Source of the DNA: Actinoplanes sandaracinus
GTDB taxonomy: Bacteria; Actinomycetota; Actinomycetes; Mycobacteriales; Micromonosporaceae
Length of the DNA stretch: 64,000 bases
Direction of reading: 5' to 3'
Assembly (NCBI RefSeq): GCF_030009775.1
Contig: NZ_JASCTH010000007.1
Span: 124,001-188,000, forward strand
In this document: positions 52,475 through 61,303 of the stretch, in pieces
How the letters are laid out: each line of letters opens with the position of its first letter
Position numbering within the stretch: position 1 is the stretch's first letter
Made by a program: the position numbers and the translations under genes
Notes under the pieces: generated by a model
Databases searched by the model: none
What the model was told of the DNA's origin: nothing
What the model saw: only the letters and a program-made list of their open reading frames with translations

Positions 52475-52902
52475 AGTGTGCGCAGAGCCGCGGTGAACGC
52501 GGGCAGGTGGTCGCCGAGACCGGCGAAGAAGGCGGCGTCGCACGCCTCCACCGCGACCACGGCCTGATTGGCGAGGTCACGGCCGGCTTCGGTGACGGCC
52601 ACCGCCCGGGCCCGCCGGTCGGTGGGATGGGCCGGCCGGTGGACCAGGCCGCGGCTCTCCAGGGTGCGCAGCACCTGCGAGGTCATCATCGCGTCGGTGG
52701 CGGCCATGTCGGCGAGAGCTTTCTGGGTGACCGGGCCGGCCGGGCCCAGATAGGTGAGCGTCGCCAGCAGCACGAACTGCACATGGGTGATGTCGAACGG
52801 TTTCAGCGCCGCCCGCTGGGCGGCCTGCCACCGGTTGGTGACCTGCCACAGCAGCAGGCCGGGGCTGTCGTCGGCGCTGTCGTGCCGCGACGCCAGCGTC
52901 AC
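52462..52902 (-). CDS. MarR-family transcriptional regulator
   Basis: 146 residues: ALKPFDITHVQFVLLATLTY, VTQKALADMAATDAMMTSQV, RTLESRGLVHRPAHPTDRRA, the MarR winged helix. Third gene of a minus-strand operon, overlapping the EVE gene by 4 bases (GTGA). It probably represses its own operon through the TAGTA-n8-TACTA site at 53419-53436. Confidence 0.9.
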   Translation of the reverse strand: MTLASRHDSADDSPGLLLWQVTNRWQAAQRAALKPFDITHVQFVLLATLTYLGPAGPVTQKALADMAATDAMMTSQVLRTLESRGLVHRPAHPTDRRARAVAVTEAGRDLANQAVVAVEACDAAFFAGLGDHLPAFTAALRTLRAG

Positions 52903-53318
52903 GATGGCACCCGCGGGGAGCGCATGGCCGCGTGGATCCGCTCGAAGTCGCCGTCGGTGAGACGCAGCAGGCCGCGGCGCAGCTGGACACCCCAGCCCGC
53001 CCGGGCGGTGAGGTCCAGGCCCAGCGACCGGATCGGTGTGTCGACCACATCGGGAAGGTAGTCGACCCGGCGCCGCCAGGGATGGAAGTCTCCCTCGTGG
53101 GCCTGCCAGATCTCGCCGTCGGCGACCACGCCGATTGCCGTGAACGCCTGCAGCGGGGTGCCGTCGCGCAGGCTGGTCCGCGGCGAGTAGTAGACGAGCC
53201 AGTCGCCCGCCGCGAGCCGGGCCAACCCGTCACGCCTGCCATGGCCGAGCTGGGCGATGCCCAGCTCGGCGCCGCGCTGGACGTGGTCGCGGCACACCAC
53301 ACCGAGCCAGCGCGTCAT
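52899..53318 (-). CDS. EVE/PUA-like domain protein
   Basis: 139 residues of the EVE (PUA-like) fold: MTRWLGVVCRDHVQRGAELG, GDWLVYYSPR, FTAIGVVADGEIWQA and HPWRRRVDYLPDVV. EVE domains bind modified bases in DNA or RNA; the specific target is not known here. Begins ATG overlapping the preceding 32-residue ORF stop (ATGA) and its own stop overlaps the MarR start. Middle gene of the operon. Confidence 0.85.
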   Translation of the reverse strand: MTRWLGVVCRDHVQRGAELGIAQLGHGRRDGLARLAAGDWLVYYSPRTSLRDGTPLQAFTAIGVVADGEIWQAHEGDFHPWRRRVDYLPDVVDTPIRSLGLDLTARAGWGVQLRRGLLRLTDGDFERIHAAMRSPRVPS

Positions 53319-53413
53319 GCCCGCGCCCTCGCCGCGCGGGCCGCCCGCACGAACTCGGCGAAGGCCCGCGGTGGAACGTCAAAGATGATCTTGCCGGTGG
53401 TGGGCGTCCTCAT
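53315..53413 (-). CDS. 32-residue leader peptide or small protein
   Basis: ATG 53413 reads MRTPTTGKIIFDVPPRAF and continues AEFVRAARAARARA to a stop overlapping the EVE gene. It has protein-like composition and strict 4-base coupling to the EVE gene, so it is probably translated. Family resemblance is weak (tail of DUF397-like). It may serve as a coupling leader. Upstream is the TAGTA-n8-TACTA site. Confidence 0.5.
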   Translation of the reverse strand: MRTPTTGKIIFDVPPRAFAEFVRAARAARARA

Positions 53414-53418
53414 GCATT

Positions 53419-53436
53419 TAGTATGCGCACTTACTA
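53419..53436. promoter_or_regulatory. TAGTA-n8-TACTA inverted repeat, MarR operator candidate
   Basis: Perfect 5-base arms TAGTA (53419-53423) and TACTA (53432-53436) with additional G-C and C-G matches inside. It lies 5 bases upstream of the small-protein ATG, across the promoter of the MarR-EVE operon, and is therefore the likely autoregulation site. Confidence 0.6.
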
Positions 53437-53513
53437 TCTGGTCGTCAAACGCCGGCGCGGACGACGGCCACGATCGTGGCGGGAACGGCCGGCCGGCCCG
53501 CCGGGCCTTAGCA

Positions 53514-53552
53514 TGTGGACACGCCTGTGGCGAAGCTTGTGGGCACGCCTGT
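53514..53552. repeat. 15-base direct repeat upstream of the AfsR-like gene
   Basis: TGTGGACACGCCTGT (53514-53528) and TGTGGGCACGCCTGT (53538-53552) differ at one base and are 24 bases apart. They lie 25-63 bases upstream of the regulator start. SARP proteins bind direct repeats near promoters, usually with about 22-base spacing, so a role in autoregulation is possible but unproven. Confidence 0.4.
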
Positions 53553-53576
53553 CTGACCGGTTCGGCGGAGGTGTGG

Positions 53577-56246
53577 GTGCGGTTCGAGGTCCTGGGGCCG
53601 GTGCGGGTGCGCACCGATGCCGGCGAGGCGGCTCTGGCGCCGAAACCGCGGGCCCTGCTCGCCGTGCTTCTGGCCGCCCGCGGCCGGCCGGTCACCTCCG
53701 AGCGGCTGCTGGACGAGCTGTGGCCGGACGGCGCCCCGTCGACCGCGAGCGCGACACTGCAGATGCACGTGTCGGCGCTGCGCAAGGTCGTCGGCGACCG
53801 CATGCGGACCGCCCCGGGTGGCTATCGCCTGGACCTCGCCGGCGCGGGATTCGACGCCGCCGAGTTCGAGGAGAGCGGCGCGCTGGAGTTGTGGCGCGGG
53901 GACGCCTACGAGGGGGTCGCCGGGGCGCCCTCGGTGGCGGCCGACGCGGCCCGGCTCGGCGAGTTGCGGCTGGCGGCCCGGACGGAGTGGGGACGGCGGG
54001 CACTCGCCCAGGGCCGGCACGTCGCGGCCGCCACCGAGCTGGCGGCCTGGGCCGCTGAGCAGCCGGCCGCGGAGGGCCTGGTCAAGTTGCTCATGCTGGC
54101 GCTGTATCGGTCCGGGCGGGCCGGCGACGCGCTGGGCGCGTTCGGCCGTACCGGGGAGGCTCTCGCCCGGCTGGGGGCGCGGCCGGGTGGTGAGCTGGAA
54201 GCGCTCGCCGCGGCCGTGCGGAGGCAGGACCCGACGCTCGACCGGCCAGCGCCCGGATTGCCGGCGCGGCGCAGCCGCTTCATCGGGCGGCGGGCCGAGC
54301 TGGACCGGCTGATCGAACTGCTCGGGACCGCCCGGCTGCTGACCGTCGTCGGGCCGGGAGGAGCGGGGAAGACCCGGCTCAGCCTGGAGGTGGCCCGCGA
54401 GGTGGCCGGTGAGCACGACGCGGTGCACGTCGTCGAACTGGCCGAGCACCGTGACGGGCCGCTCGGCGCGCGCATGGCGGCGTCCGCCGGCGTCCGTGAG
54501 GAACCCGGCGTGCCCGTGCTGACGACCGTGGCGCGGCAGCTCACCGGGCGGGTTCTGGTGGTGCTCGACAACTGCGAGCACGTGCGGGCCGCCGCGGCGG
54601 AACTCGCGTACACACTGCTGGCGGCCTGCCCGGGAGTGCGGATCCTGGCGACCAGCCGGGAGCAGCTCGGCCTCGGCGGCGAGGTGATCTTCGCGTTGGG
54701 CGGGCTGGCCACACCGGCGCCGGACGCGACCGATCCGCACGCGGACGCGGTCCGGCTGCTCGCCGACCGGGTGGCGGCCGCACGCGGCGGTGTGGGGCTG
54801 GGCGCGGCCGAGCAGGCCGCGGCGGCCGAGTTGTGCCGGCGCGTGGACGGTCTGCCGCTGGCGATCGAGCTGGCCGCCGCCCGGCTGCGGGCGCTGCCGC
54901 TGTCCGAGGTCGCGTCCCGGCTGGACCGGCAGCTCGACCTGCTGAGCGGCACATCGCCGTCGGCACGGCACCGAACCATGCGGGCGGCGATCGACTGGGG
55001 GTACGACCTGCTCGACCTGCCGCAGCAGAAGCTGCTGCGGCTGCTCGGAGTGTTCGCCGGGGGGTTCGACCTGGCCGCCGCCGAGGAGGTCTACGGCGCC
55101 GACCCGATCGACACCCTGACGCAACTGGTGGACCGGTCGATGGTGGAGCACACCGGCGGGCGCTACCGGCTGATCGAGATGATCCGCGCGTACGCCCGCG
55201 AGCATCTCGCCGCCGACGAGCGCGTCATCGCGTACGGCAGGCTGGCCGGTCTCTGGGAGAGCCGCCTGGCGGCGCCCCCGCCGTCGGACGGACCGGCGCA
55301 CGCCGCGTGGCTCGAAGGCATCGCCGCGGACCATGACACGATCGTGGCCGCGATCGACTGGGCGTTGCGGGACGGCGACCCGGAACGCGGACTGACACTC
55401 GCGACCGGAATGTGGTGGTACTGGTGGATCGCCGGCCGGATGGCCGAGGGCCGCGAGCTGCTGGGACGTGCCCTCGCGGCGGCTTCGGCGCAGTCGTCGG
55501 CGCTGCGCGGCCGGGCGTTGCGGGCGGCGGCCGCGCTGGCCCGCAACTCCGGTGACCTGGCGGAGGCCCGGCGGCTGGGCGAGGAGTGCCTGGCCACGTT
55601 CCGGGCGGTCGGCGACCGCGGCGGGGTGCTCGCCGCGCTGAACAATCTGCTGATCACCGCGCAGGCGCAGGAGGACTATCCGGCGTCGCTGGAGTTCGGG
55701 TTCGAGGCGTTGCGGACGGCGCGGGAGGCGTCGGACGCGCGGATGGTGGCGGCGGCGTCGAACAACACGGCCGGGACACTGCGCTGCATGGGCCGTCTCG
55801 ACGAGGCGGAGCCGCTGTTCGCGCGGGCCCTTCAGGGGTTCCGGGAGCTGGGTGACCGGCGAGGCGAGGCGGCGGCGCTGACGAACCTGTCGGCCACCGA
55901 CCGCCGCCGGGGACGGTCGGCGCCGGCCCGGTCGGCGATGCGGGAGGCCCTGGCCATCTACACCGAGCTGGGGATCGTCGAGGGCCAGCTCGACGCCGTC
56001 GAGGGGCTCGCGCAACTCGACGTCCTCGAGGGCGACGCGGCGGGCGGGTTGCGGCTGCTGGCGCTCGCCGCACGGGAGCGGTCGGCGCTCGGCGCGCCGA
56101 GCTTCACGCCCGACGAGATCGCCGACCGCGACGCGGCGGAGAGGACGGCGAGAGAGAGCCTGGGCACGGCCGGAGTCGCGACCGCCTACCGGGAGGCGAA
56201 CGCGACCTCGTTACCCGATGTGGTGACAGCGCTGCTCGCGGTCTGA
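53577..56246 (+). CDS. AfsR-like regulator: BTAD, NB-ARC ATPase and TPR domains
   Basis: 889 residues. DNA-binding OmpR-like winged helix at 1-90 (RFEVLGPVRVRTDAGEAAL), BTAD at about 95-245, then an NB-ARC ATPase with P-loop GPGGAGKTR (about 259-267), VLDNCEHV, and GLPLAIELAAARL, and a TPR-like C-terminal half. This is the AfsR/DnrI-family 'large SARP' layout, activated through ATP and often phosphorylation by Ser/Thr kinases. GTG 53577 is preferred over 53571: GGAGG lies 5 bases upstream. No biosynthetic cluster adjoins in the window. Confidence 0.92.
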   Translation: MRFEVLGPVRVRTDAGEAALAPKPRALLAVLLAARGRPVTSERLLDELWPDGAPSTASATLQMHVSALRKVVGDRMRTAPGGYRLDLAGAGFDAAEFEESGALELWRGDAYEGVAGAPSVAADAARLGELRLAARTEWGRRALAQGRHVAAATELAAWAAEQPAAEGLVKLLMLALYRSGRAGDALGAFGRTGEALARLGARPGGELEALAAAVRRQDPTLDRPAPGLPARRSRFIGRRAELDRLIELLGTARLLTVVGPGGAGKTRLSLEVAREVAGEHDAVHVVELAEHRDGPLGARMAASAGVREEPGVPVLTTVARQLTGRVLVVLDNCEHVRAAAAELAYTLLAACPGVRILATSREQLGLGGEVIFALGGLATPAPDATDPHADAVRLLADRVAAARGGVGLGAAEQAAAAELCRRVDGLPLAIELAAARLRALPLSEVASRLDRQLDLLSGTSPSARHRTMRAAIDWGYDLLDLPQQKLLRLLGVFAGGFDLAAAEEVYGADPIDTLTQLVDRSMVEHTGGRYRLIEMIRAYAREHLAADERVIAYGRLAGLWESRLAAPPPSDGPAHAAWLEGIAADHDTIVAAIDWALRDGDPERGLTLATGMWWYWWIAGRMAEGRELLGRALAAASAQSSALRGRALRAAAALARNSGDLAEARRLGEECLATFRAVGDRGGVLAALNNLLITAQAQEDYPASLEFGFEALRTAREASDARMVAAASNNTAGTLRCMGRLDEAEPLFARALQGFRELGDRRGEAAALTNLSATDRRRGRSAPARSAMREALAIYTELGIVEGQLDAVEGLAQLDVLEGDAAGGLRLLALAARERSALGAPSFTPDEIADRDAAERTARESLGTAGVATAYREANATSLPDVVTALLAV

Positions 56247-56322
56247 GCGTCTTTGGGATTTCTTTGGCGGCCTGCCTCATGGTCTTAAGCACCAGCCCGG
56301 CACCATCGCCAAGGAGACTCCC

Positions 56323-56856
56323 GTGAAGCACCGCCTCGTAGCCCTGACCGCCATCCTCGCCGTCGCGCTCACCGGCGGTTGCGGAGCCATCGGAAGCGCC
56401 GCCGCCGGTGGCGTCCCCATCGCGAAGACCGCCACCGCCGTTGCGACGCCGGCGGCCGGGGAGTCCGCGAAGGAGTCGGTGAAGGACGGCGGGGACCTGC
56501 CCGACCCGTGCACCCTGCTGGACTCCGGCGACGTCGCGGATCTCACCGGCCGTGAGGTGACCCAGGTCGACGAGGACGGCGGCGGCAGCGGGGACACGAC
56601 CCGGCACTGCCAGTGGCAGCAGTCCGGCGGCCAGGTCGCGATCTTCCTGACCCGCACCACCGCCGAGGACTTCGACGTCACGATCGCCGAGGCCGAGTGG
56701 GTGGACGGGGTGGGCCAGGACGCCTACGCGCACTCCGGTCACCTCTACGTCCTGCACGGCACGGTACAGATCGACGTCTATTCCCGCGGCGCCTCCGACG
56801 AGCAGAACCTGGACGACGCGAAGGAGATCGCGCAGGCCCTGATCCCGCTGATCTGA
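56323..56856 (+). CDS. DUF3558-like lipoprotein
   Basis: 177 residues. Signal with lipobox LTGGC; mature part DLPDPCTLLDSGDVADLTGR, then RHCQWQQSG and AEDFDVT, the DUF3558 pattern (small external lipoproteins of actinobacteria). The CQW and PC residues would form a disulfide. GTG 56323 has AAGGAG 6 bases upstream. Follows the AfsR-like gene after 76 bases, perhaps separately transcribed. Confidence 0.82.
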   Translation: MKHRLVALTAILAVALTGGCGAIGSAAAGGVPIAKTATAVATPAAGESAKESVKDGGDLPDPCTLLDSGDVADLTGREVTQVDEDGGGSGDTTRHCQWQQSGGQVAIFLTRTTAEDFDVTIAEAEWVDGVGQDAYAHSGHLYVLHGTVQIDVYSRGASDEQNLDDAKEIAQALIPLI

Positions 56857-56879
56857 GCCCGCCGGGCGGCGCCCGCGGC

Positions 56880-57887
56880 TCACGTGCTCCCTGACGCCCG
56901 CCGGATCGCGGTCGGGGTGGCGCCGAACCAGCGGCGGCAGCAGCGGGTCAGGGCGGACTGTTCGGAGAGGCCGAGCAGTCCCGCGACCTGACCCAACGGC
57001 GTGTCGGTGCCGGTCAGGTAGCGGTGCGCGGCGGCCCGGCGGACGTCGTCGAGGACGGCGGCGAACGTGGTGCCGTGGGCGCGCAGGCGCCGCTGGAGCG
57101 TCCTCGGATGCAGGTTGAGCAGGGCGGCGATCGCGCCGATCTCGGCGGGCGCGGTGCCGAGCGTCTGGACGAGCGCGGCGTGCACCTGCTGGGTGATGCC
57201 GGGGCCGGTCCGCGCCGCCTGTTCGGCGAGGAACGCCAGCGCCAGGTGGCTCAGCTGCGGATCACCGCGGTCGAGGGGGTGCCGCAGCAGCCCGGCCGGC
57301 ATGCGCAGCATCACCGACGGGCGCTCGATGCGCACCGGAGCGCCGAAGAAGTCCTGGTAGGCGGTGAGCGGCGCCCGCGGCCGGTACGGCAGTTCGACGC
57401 TGCGCAGATCATAGGGGCCGATCAGGGTGATGATGGCCCGGTGCAGGAACCCGAGGCACAGGTCGGTGCCCTGGACCGGTGCGGGACGGCCCCGCCCGAT
57501 GTCGTAGCGCAGGGCGACGGTTCCCGGCTGGCCGTACGGGTCCGCCTCCAGCGTGAGGCTGTGCGCCTCGGCGTGCACGAACAGGTACCGCGAGGTGCGT
57601 TCCAGGGCGTCACCGGCGGTCGGCGAGTGCTGGATGGCCAGGGCGAGCGGCCCGAGTGTGCCGAGATCCTGCCGCACGGCGACGCGCAGGCCCAGGTCGG
57701 GGCAGCTCAGACAGTGGGCGGCGACCTCGAGCGTGCGCGCGAGGGCGTCGTCGTTGACCAGCATGTCGTCGGCGTCGAGCGCCGCCGCGGGAAGGCCGGC
57801 GGCGTGCGCGTAGGCCTCGGCGTCGCCGCCGAGTTCGGCGACCGTGGCCCGGAAGCCTCGTAGCCCTGCGGACCGGATCAGCGGCAT
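56880..57887 (-). CDS. AraC-family regulator with arabinose-binding-type N-terminus
   Basis: 335 residues: N-terminal sensor ([36 protein letters not shown]) as in the AraC regulators beside monooxygenases (e.g. OruR/MhpR-like), and C-terminal HTH ([35 protein letters not shown]). ATG 57887 is used; TTG 57902 is possible. It is divergent from the EthA-like monooxygenase gene and likely its activator. The 70-base gap holds both promoters. Confidence 0.88.
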   Translation of the reverse strand: MPLIRSAGLRGFRATVAELGGDAEAYAHAAGLPAAALDADDMLVNDDALARTLEVAAHCLSCPDLGLRVAVRQDLGTLGPLALAIQHSPTAGDALERTSRYLFVHAEAHSLTLEADPYGQPGTVALRYDIGRGRPAPVQGTDLCLGFLHRAIITLIGPYDLRSVELPYRPRAPLTAYQDFFGAPVRIERPSVMLRMPAGLLRHPLDRGDPQLSHLALAFLAEQAARTGPGITQQVHAALVQTLGTAPAEIGAIAALLNLHPRTLQRRLRAHGTTFAAVLDDVRRAAAHRYLTGTDTPLGQVAGLLGLSEQSALTRCCRRWFGATPTAIRRASGST

Positions 57888-57957
57888 GTCGTACAGGGTC
57901 AAACAGTTGTCGTGTCAGGTCAAGAGCGTGATCGATGTTCTCCGCACACTGGAGCGC

Positions 57958-59454
57958 ATGGCAGACGTGGCTGAGCCGGTGGAACACCTGGACGTGCTCA
58001 TCATCGGCGCCGGGATCTCCGGCATCGGCGCCGCCCGGTACCTCAGGACCGAGCTTTCGGCGAAGACCTTCGCGATCCTGGAGGCCCGCGCCGCCTCCGG
58101 CGGGACCTGGGACCTCTTCCGCTATCCGGGCATCCGCTCCGACTCCGACCTGCACACCTTCGGGTACGAGTTCAAACCGTGGCGGGACCGGCAGTCCATC
58201 GCCGACGCGCCGCGGATCCTGTCGTACCTGCGCGAGACGATCAGCGAGAACGGTCTCGGCGGGGCGATCCGTTACCACCACCGGGTGCTGGCCGCCTCCT
58301 GGTCCAGCGAGCGGGCACGCTGGACGGTCGAGATCGAGCGCACCGACACCGGTGAGCGCCTGCTGCTCTCGGCGGGGTGGCTGTTCTCGGCGAGCGGCTA
58401 CTACCGCTACGACGAGGGGTTCACGCCGGTGTTCTCCGGCCGCGACCGGTTCCGCGGCCCCATCGTGCACCCGCAGCACTGGCCGGAGGACCTCGACCAC
58501 ACCGGCAAACGGGTCGTGATCATCGGAAGCGGCGCCACCGCGGTGACCCTGGTCCCGGCCATGGCGGACACCGCGGCGCACGTGACGATGCTGCAGCGGA
58601 CGCCGTCGTACGTGATGCCCGTCCCGCGCGAGGACGCCCTGGCCGAACTGCTGCGGAAGATCTTCGGAGACCAGCGGGGGTATGCGCTGGCTCGTCGCAA
58701 GAACATCCTCAAGCAGCTCGCGGTCTGGCGGTTCTGTAAGCGGTTCCCGACGGCGGCCCGCCGGCTGATCCGCTGGGTCAACACCCGGCAACTGCCGGAC
58801 GGCTATCCGGTCGACGAGCACTTCAACCCGCCGTACAGCCCGTGGGACCAGCGGCTGTGCGCGGTTCCCGACGGCGATCTGTTCCGGGCGATCCGGCACG
58901 GTCAGGCCTCGGTGGTGACCGACCGGATCGTCACGTTCACCGAGAACGGCGTGCTGCTGGAGTCCGGCCGGGAACTGGAGGCCGACATCATCGTCACGGC
59001 GACCGGCCTGAACGTGCAGGCGTTCGGCGGCGTCACCGTGACCGTGGACGGGGAGCCGGTGCTGTTGCGTGACACCGTCGCCTACAAGGGCGTGATGCTG
59101 TCCGGCGTGCCGAACCTCGCCTACGCGATCGGCTACACCAACTCCTCGTGGACGCTCAAGATCGGGCTGCTGTGCGAGCACTTCTGCCGGTTGCTGGCGC
59201 ACATGGACTCCCACGGCTACGACGTCTGCCGTCCCGAGCTCGCCGACCCGGCGATGCCGACCCGGCCGTTCCTGGACTTCGCCGCCGGCTACATCCAGCG
59301 GGTCGTCGGCGATCTGCCCCGGCAGGGTGACCGGATGCCGTGGCTGACCTCGATGAGCTACTCCTCCGACGTCAAGCTGCTGCGCTCCGATGACGTCACC
59401 GACCCCGAACTGCACTTCACCCGCGTCGCGGACCGATCGGGAGTGGGAGCGTGA
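57958..59454 (+). CDS. EthA-like Baeyer-Villiger monooxygenase
   Basis: 498 residues. FAD Rossmann [33 protein letters not shown], the fingerprint [12 protein letters not shown], and the NADPH Rossmann [12 protein letters not shown]. Close in pattern to mycobacterial EthA, which oxidises ketones and thioamides such as ethionamide. GTG or ATG before it is possible; ATG 57958 has GGAG at 3-4 bases. The stop overlaps a short GTG frame. Native substrate unknown; the divergent AraC gene suggests induction by it. Confidence 0.93.
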   Translation: MADVAEPVEHLDVLIIGAGISGIGAARYLRTELSAKTFAILEARAASGGTWDLFRYPGIRSDSDLHTFGYEFKPWRDRQSIADAPRILSYLRETISENGLGGAIRYHHRVLAASWSSERARWTVEIERTDTGERLLLSAGWLFSASGYYRYDEGFTPVFSGRDRFRGPIVHPQHWPEDLDHTGKRVVIIGSGATAVTLVPAMADTAAHVTMLQRTPSYVMPVPREDALAELLRKIFGDQRGYALARRKNILKQLAVWRFCKRFPTAARRLIRWVNTRQLPDGYPVDEHFNPPYSPWDQRLCAVPDGDLFRAIRHGQASVVTDRIVTFTENGVLLESGRELEADIIVTATGLNVQAFGGVTVTVDGEPVLLRDTVAYKGVMLSGVPNLAYAIGYTNSSWTLKIGLLCEHFCRLLAHMDSHGYDVCRPELADPAMPTRPFLDFAAGYIQRVVGDLPRQGDRMPWLTSMSYSSDVKLLRSDDVTDPELHFTRVADRSGVGA

Positions 59455-59531
59455 CCGCGGACGAACTCGCCGGGGCCCGGCGAGGGGCAGGCCTCCACGG
59501 CCGCGTCGGCGAGCCGCGAGTCCCGCGGTGA
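59451..59531 (+). other. 26-codon ORF overlapping the monooxygenase stop
   Basis: GTG 59451 overlaps the monooxygenase stop by 4 bases and is open for 26 codons ([20 protein letters not shown]). The coupling pattern suggests it could be the beginning of a lost downstream gene; too short for family assignment. Confidence 0.25.
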
Positions 59532-59661
59532 GCGGCGCCCGCCACGCGCCGGTTCCGCCACGCCAGTACCGGCTTCGTGCCAGGCCGGAGCGCGGGCGGA
59601 ACTGACCCGGTCACCGCGTTCCTAGACTGCCGCCACACCCGGTGCTCGGCAGGGAGGGAAC

Positions 59662-60303
59662 GTGTCGGATCAGAACGCCACACCGCCGGCGGCCACAGGG
59701 CGCCGCTGGTTCGTCGCGGCTCTGCTGTTCATGGTGATCGCGGCCGTGGCGGGTGGCGCCGCACTGTCCCGGACGCGCGGCACGGAGGCCGGCACGGGCC
59801 TCGGCCCCGAGCCGGAGACGTCCACCCCGGCCTCTGCCCCGGGCGCCGCTCTCTCCGCCGCCGCCGGCCCGCTCCCGGACGGCCCCGCGTCCGAGCCAGA
59901 GCCCGAGCCCGAGCCGAGCAGGGGTACGCCGAAGCCCCCGGCCACCACGCGCGCGGTGTCCGGCACGACGTCGCCGGCGCCGGCCCGGCCGGTCATCGTC
60001 CACTTCCGGGTCGTGTCACCGCCGGCCTGCCCGTCCGGCACCGACCAGGTGCGCCACGAGGGTGACCCGGTGATCCTGGAGTGGCAGGTCACCGGCGCGG
60101 ACCGGACCACTCTGGCGGTCGACGGTCCCGGTCACTACGCCGAGTACGGCGTCACCGGCTCCACGCGGGTCAACTTCCCGTGCGGCGGGGAGCCGGGCAG
60201 TTATCAGGCGCACACCTACACGCTCACCGCGTTCGACGGCGACGCCACGATGTCGAAGACCTTGACGGTGCGGGCGCGGGTGCAGGAGATGGCCGCCACC
60301 TGA
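59662..60303 (+). CDS. Membrane-anchored protein with Pro-rich linker
   Basis: 213 residues. One transmembrane helix (about 15-35), a long Pro/Glu/Thr/Ala linker (PEPEPEP), and a C-terminal domain (about 110-210) with VIVHFRVVSPPACPSGTDQV, GDPVILEWQVTGADRTTL and HTYTLTAFDGD that resembles an Ig-like sandwich with one cysteine pair. Predicted outside the membrane. GTG 59662 has AGGGAGGG upstream. Function unknown. Confidence 0.7.
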   Translation: MSDQNATPPAATGRRWFVAALLFMVIAAVAGGAALSRTRGTEAGTGLGPEPETSTPASAPGAALSAAAGPLPDGPASEPEPEPEPSRGTPKPPATTRAVSGTTSPAPARPVIVHFRVVSPPACPSGTDQVRHEGDPVILEWQVTGADRTTLAVDGPGHYAEYGVTGSTRVNFPCGGEPGSYQAHTYTLTAFDGDATMSKTLTVRARVQEMAAT

Positions 60304-60452
60304 TTCATCCGCCGCCCGGCAGCGTGAAATACCGAGGAACGGCCATCCGCCCCGGCTCGCCTCGCAGCGACGGCCTTTGATGGGCGCCCCTGCACGAGAC
60401 AGCGGCTTGGCTCACAGAGCTTGCGTGAGCAGGGCTTTTAGGGCAACCTAAC

Positions 60453-60471
60453 GAAGGTAAGGCTAAGCAAA
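60453..60471. promoter_or_regulatory. IdeR/DtxR-type iron box
   Basis: GAAGGTAAGGCTAAGCAAA matches 13 of 19 positions of the iron-box consensus TTAGGTTAGGCTAACCTAA. A second partial element TTAGG-n4-CCTAA sits at 60438-60451. Both lie 20-53 bases before the ferredoxin gene of the bacterioferritin pair, the expected position for iron-dependent control. Confidence 0.6.
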
Positions 60472-60490
60472 TCGAAGGAACCCACGCTCG

Positions 60491-60679
60491 ATGTACGCCT
60501 GTATCTGTCTTCAAGTCCGCGAGCGTGTGGTCCGCGCCGTCATCCGCGCCGGTGCGCACACGGAGGAGTCCGTCGGGGACGCCTGCGGCGCCGGAACGGG
60601 TTGCGGCAGTTGCCTGGACCGGATCTGTGACCTGATCGAAGAGGAGACCGTCGACACGCGCCTGCCATTGGTCGCATAG
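60491..60679 (+). CDS. bfd: Bacterioferritin-associated ferredoxin (2Fe-2S)
   Basis: 62 residues. Cluster-binding cysteines C4 and C6 (CIC), C38 and C41 (CGSC) match the Bfd pattern. In bacteria Bfd reduces the iron core of bacterioferritin to release ferrous iron. ATG 60491 with AAGGA 11 bases upstream. It sits directly in front of bfr, and an IdeR-like box precedes both. Confidence 0.92.
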   Translation: MYACICLQVRERVVRAVIRAGAHTEESVGDACGAGTGCGSCLDRICDLIEEETVDTRLPLVA

Positions 60680-60702
60680 CGTCACCAAGCGGTTACGATC
60701 AA

Positions 60703-60724
60703 CCCCAGTTAGCCATAACTGGGG
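60703..60724 (+). promoter_or_regulatory. Hairpin covering the bfr ribosome-binding site
   Basis: CCCCAGTTA (60703-60711) and TAACTGGGG (60716-60724) form a perfect 9-base stem with a GCCA loop. Its 3' arm contains four of the five G's of GGGGG (60721-60725), the only Shine-Dalgarno-like run before the ATG at 60734. In the folded form the site is hidden, so bfr translation could be switched by a factor, RNA or temperature. Confidence 0.7.
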
Positions 60725-60733
60725 GTATTCGGC

Positions 60734-61216
60734 ATGCAAGGTGACGCCCGTGTCATCGAGTTCCTCAATGAGCAGCTCACCGCGGAACTGACCGCGATCA
60801 ACCAGTACTTCCTGCACGCGAAGATGCAGGAGAACTGGGGATACACCGTGCTCGCGAAGCACACCAAGGCCGAGTCGATCGACGAGATGCGTCACGCCGA
60901 GGTCCTCACCGACCGCATCCTTTTCCTCGAAGGACTGCCCAACTATCAGAAGCTGTCCGTGCTGCGGATCGGCGAGTCGGTCAAGGAGCAGTTCGAGTGC
61001 GACATGAAGATCGAGGTCGAGGCGGTCGACCGGCTGCGCCGCGGCCTGGAGTACATGCGCTCGATCGGTGACGTCACGTCGGCCCGGATCTTCGAGGACA
61101 TCCTCATCGACGAGGAGCACCACGTGGATTACCTGGAGACGCAGCTTGCCCTGATCGAGAAGCTGGGCGAGGCGCTCTACCTGCAGAACGTCACGGACCA
61201 TCCGGAGGCGGGTTAG
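60734..61216 (+). CDS. bfr: Bacterioferritin, heme-containing ferritin
   Basis: 160 residues. All functional residues are at the canonical positions: ferroxidase E18, E51, H54, E94, E127, H130 and heme ligand M52 (DEMRH). Forms a 24-mer cage storing iron and heme. Starts at ATG 60734 behind the hairpin described above. Downstream of bfd by 54 bases, so usually one operon, but the hairpin suggests separate post-transcriptional control. Confidence 0.97.
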   Translation: MQGDARVIEFLNEQLTAELTAINQYFLHAKMQENWGYTVLAKHTKAESIDEMRHAEVLTDRILFLEGLPNYQKLSVLRIGESVKEQFECDMKIEVEAVDRLRRGLEYMRSIGDVTSARIFEDILIDEEHHVDYLETQLALIEKLGEALYLQNVTDHPEAG

Positions 61217-61303
61217 TCCTCCGGCACACGGAAACGCTCGGCCGCTCTGGCGCTGAGCGCGACCGCACTGTCACACTGCGTTGATCGGCGGGAGGTGGCG
61301 GCG

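Noticed and set aside
53508-56015. An 835-codon frame opposite the AfsR-like gene
   Set aside because: Arg/Gln/Pro-rich antisense shadow with no motif; the sense strand has P-loop and BTAD motifs.
57610-59415. A 601-codon frame opposite the EthA-like BVMO
   Set aside because: Typical antisense composition; the opposite strand has intact FAD and NADPH motifs.
60304-60490. Open frames antisense to bfd-bfr and in its leader
   Set aside because: They run through the ferritin gene in antisense and show no protein family features.
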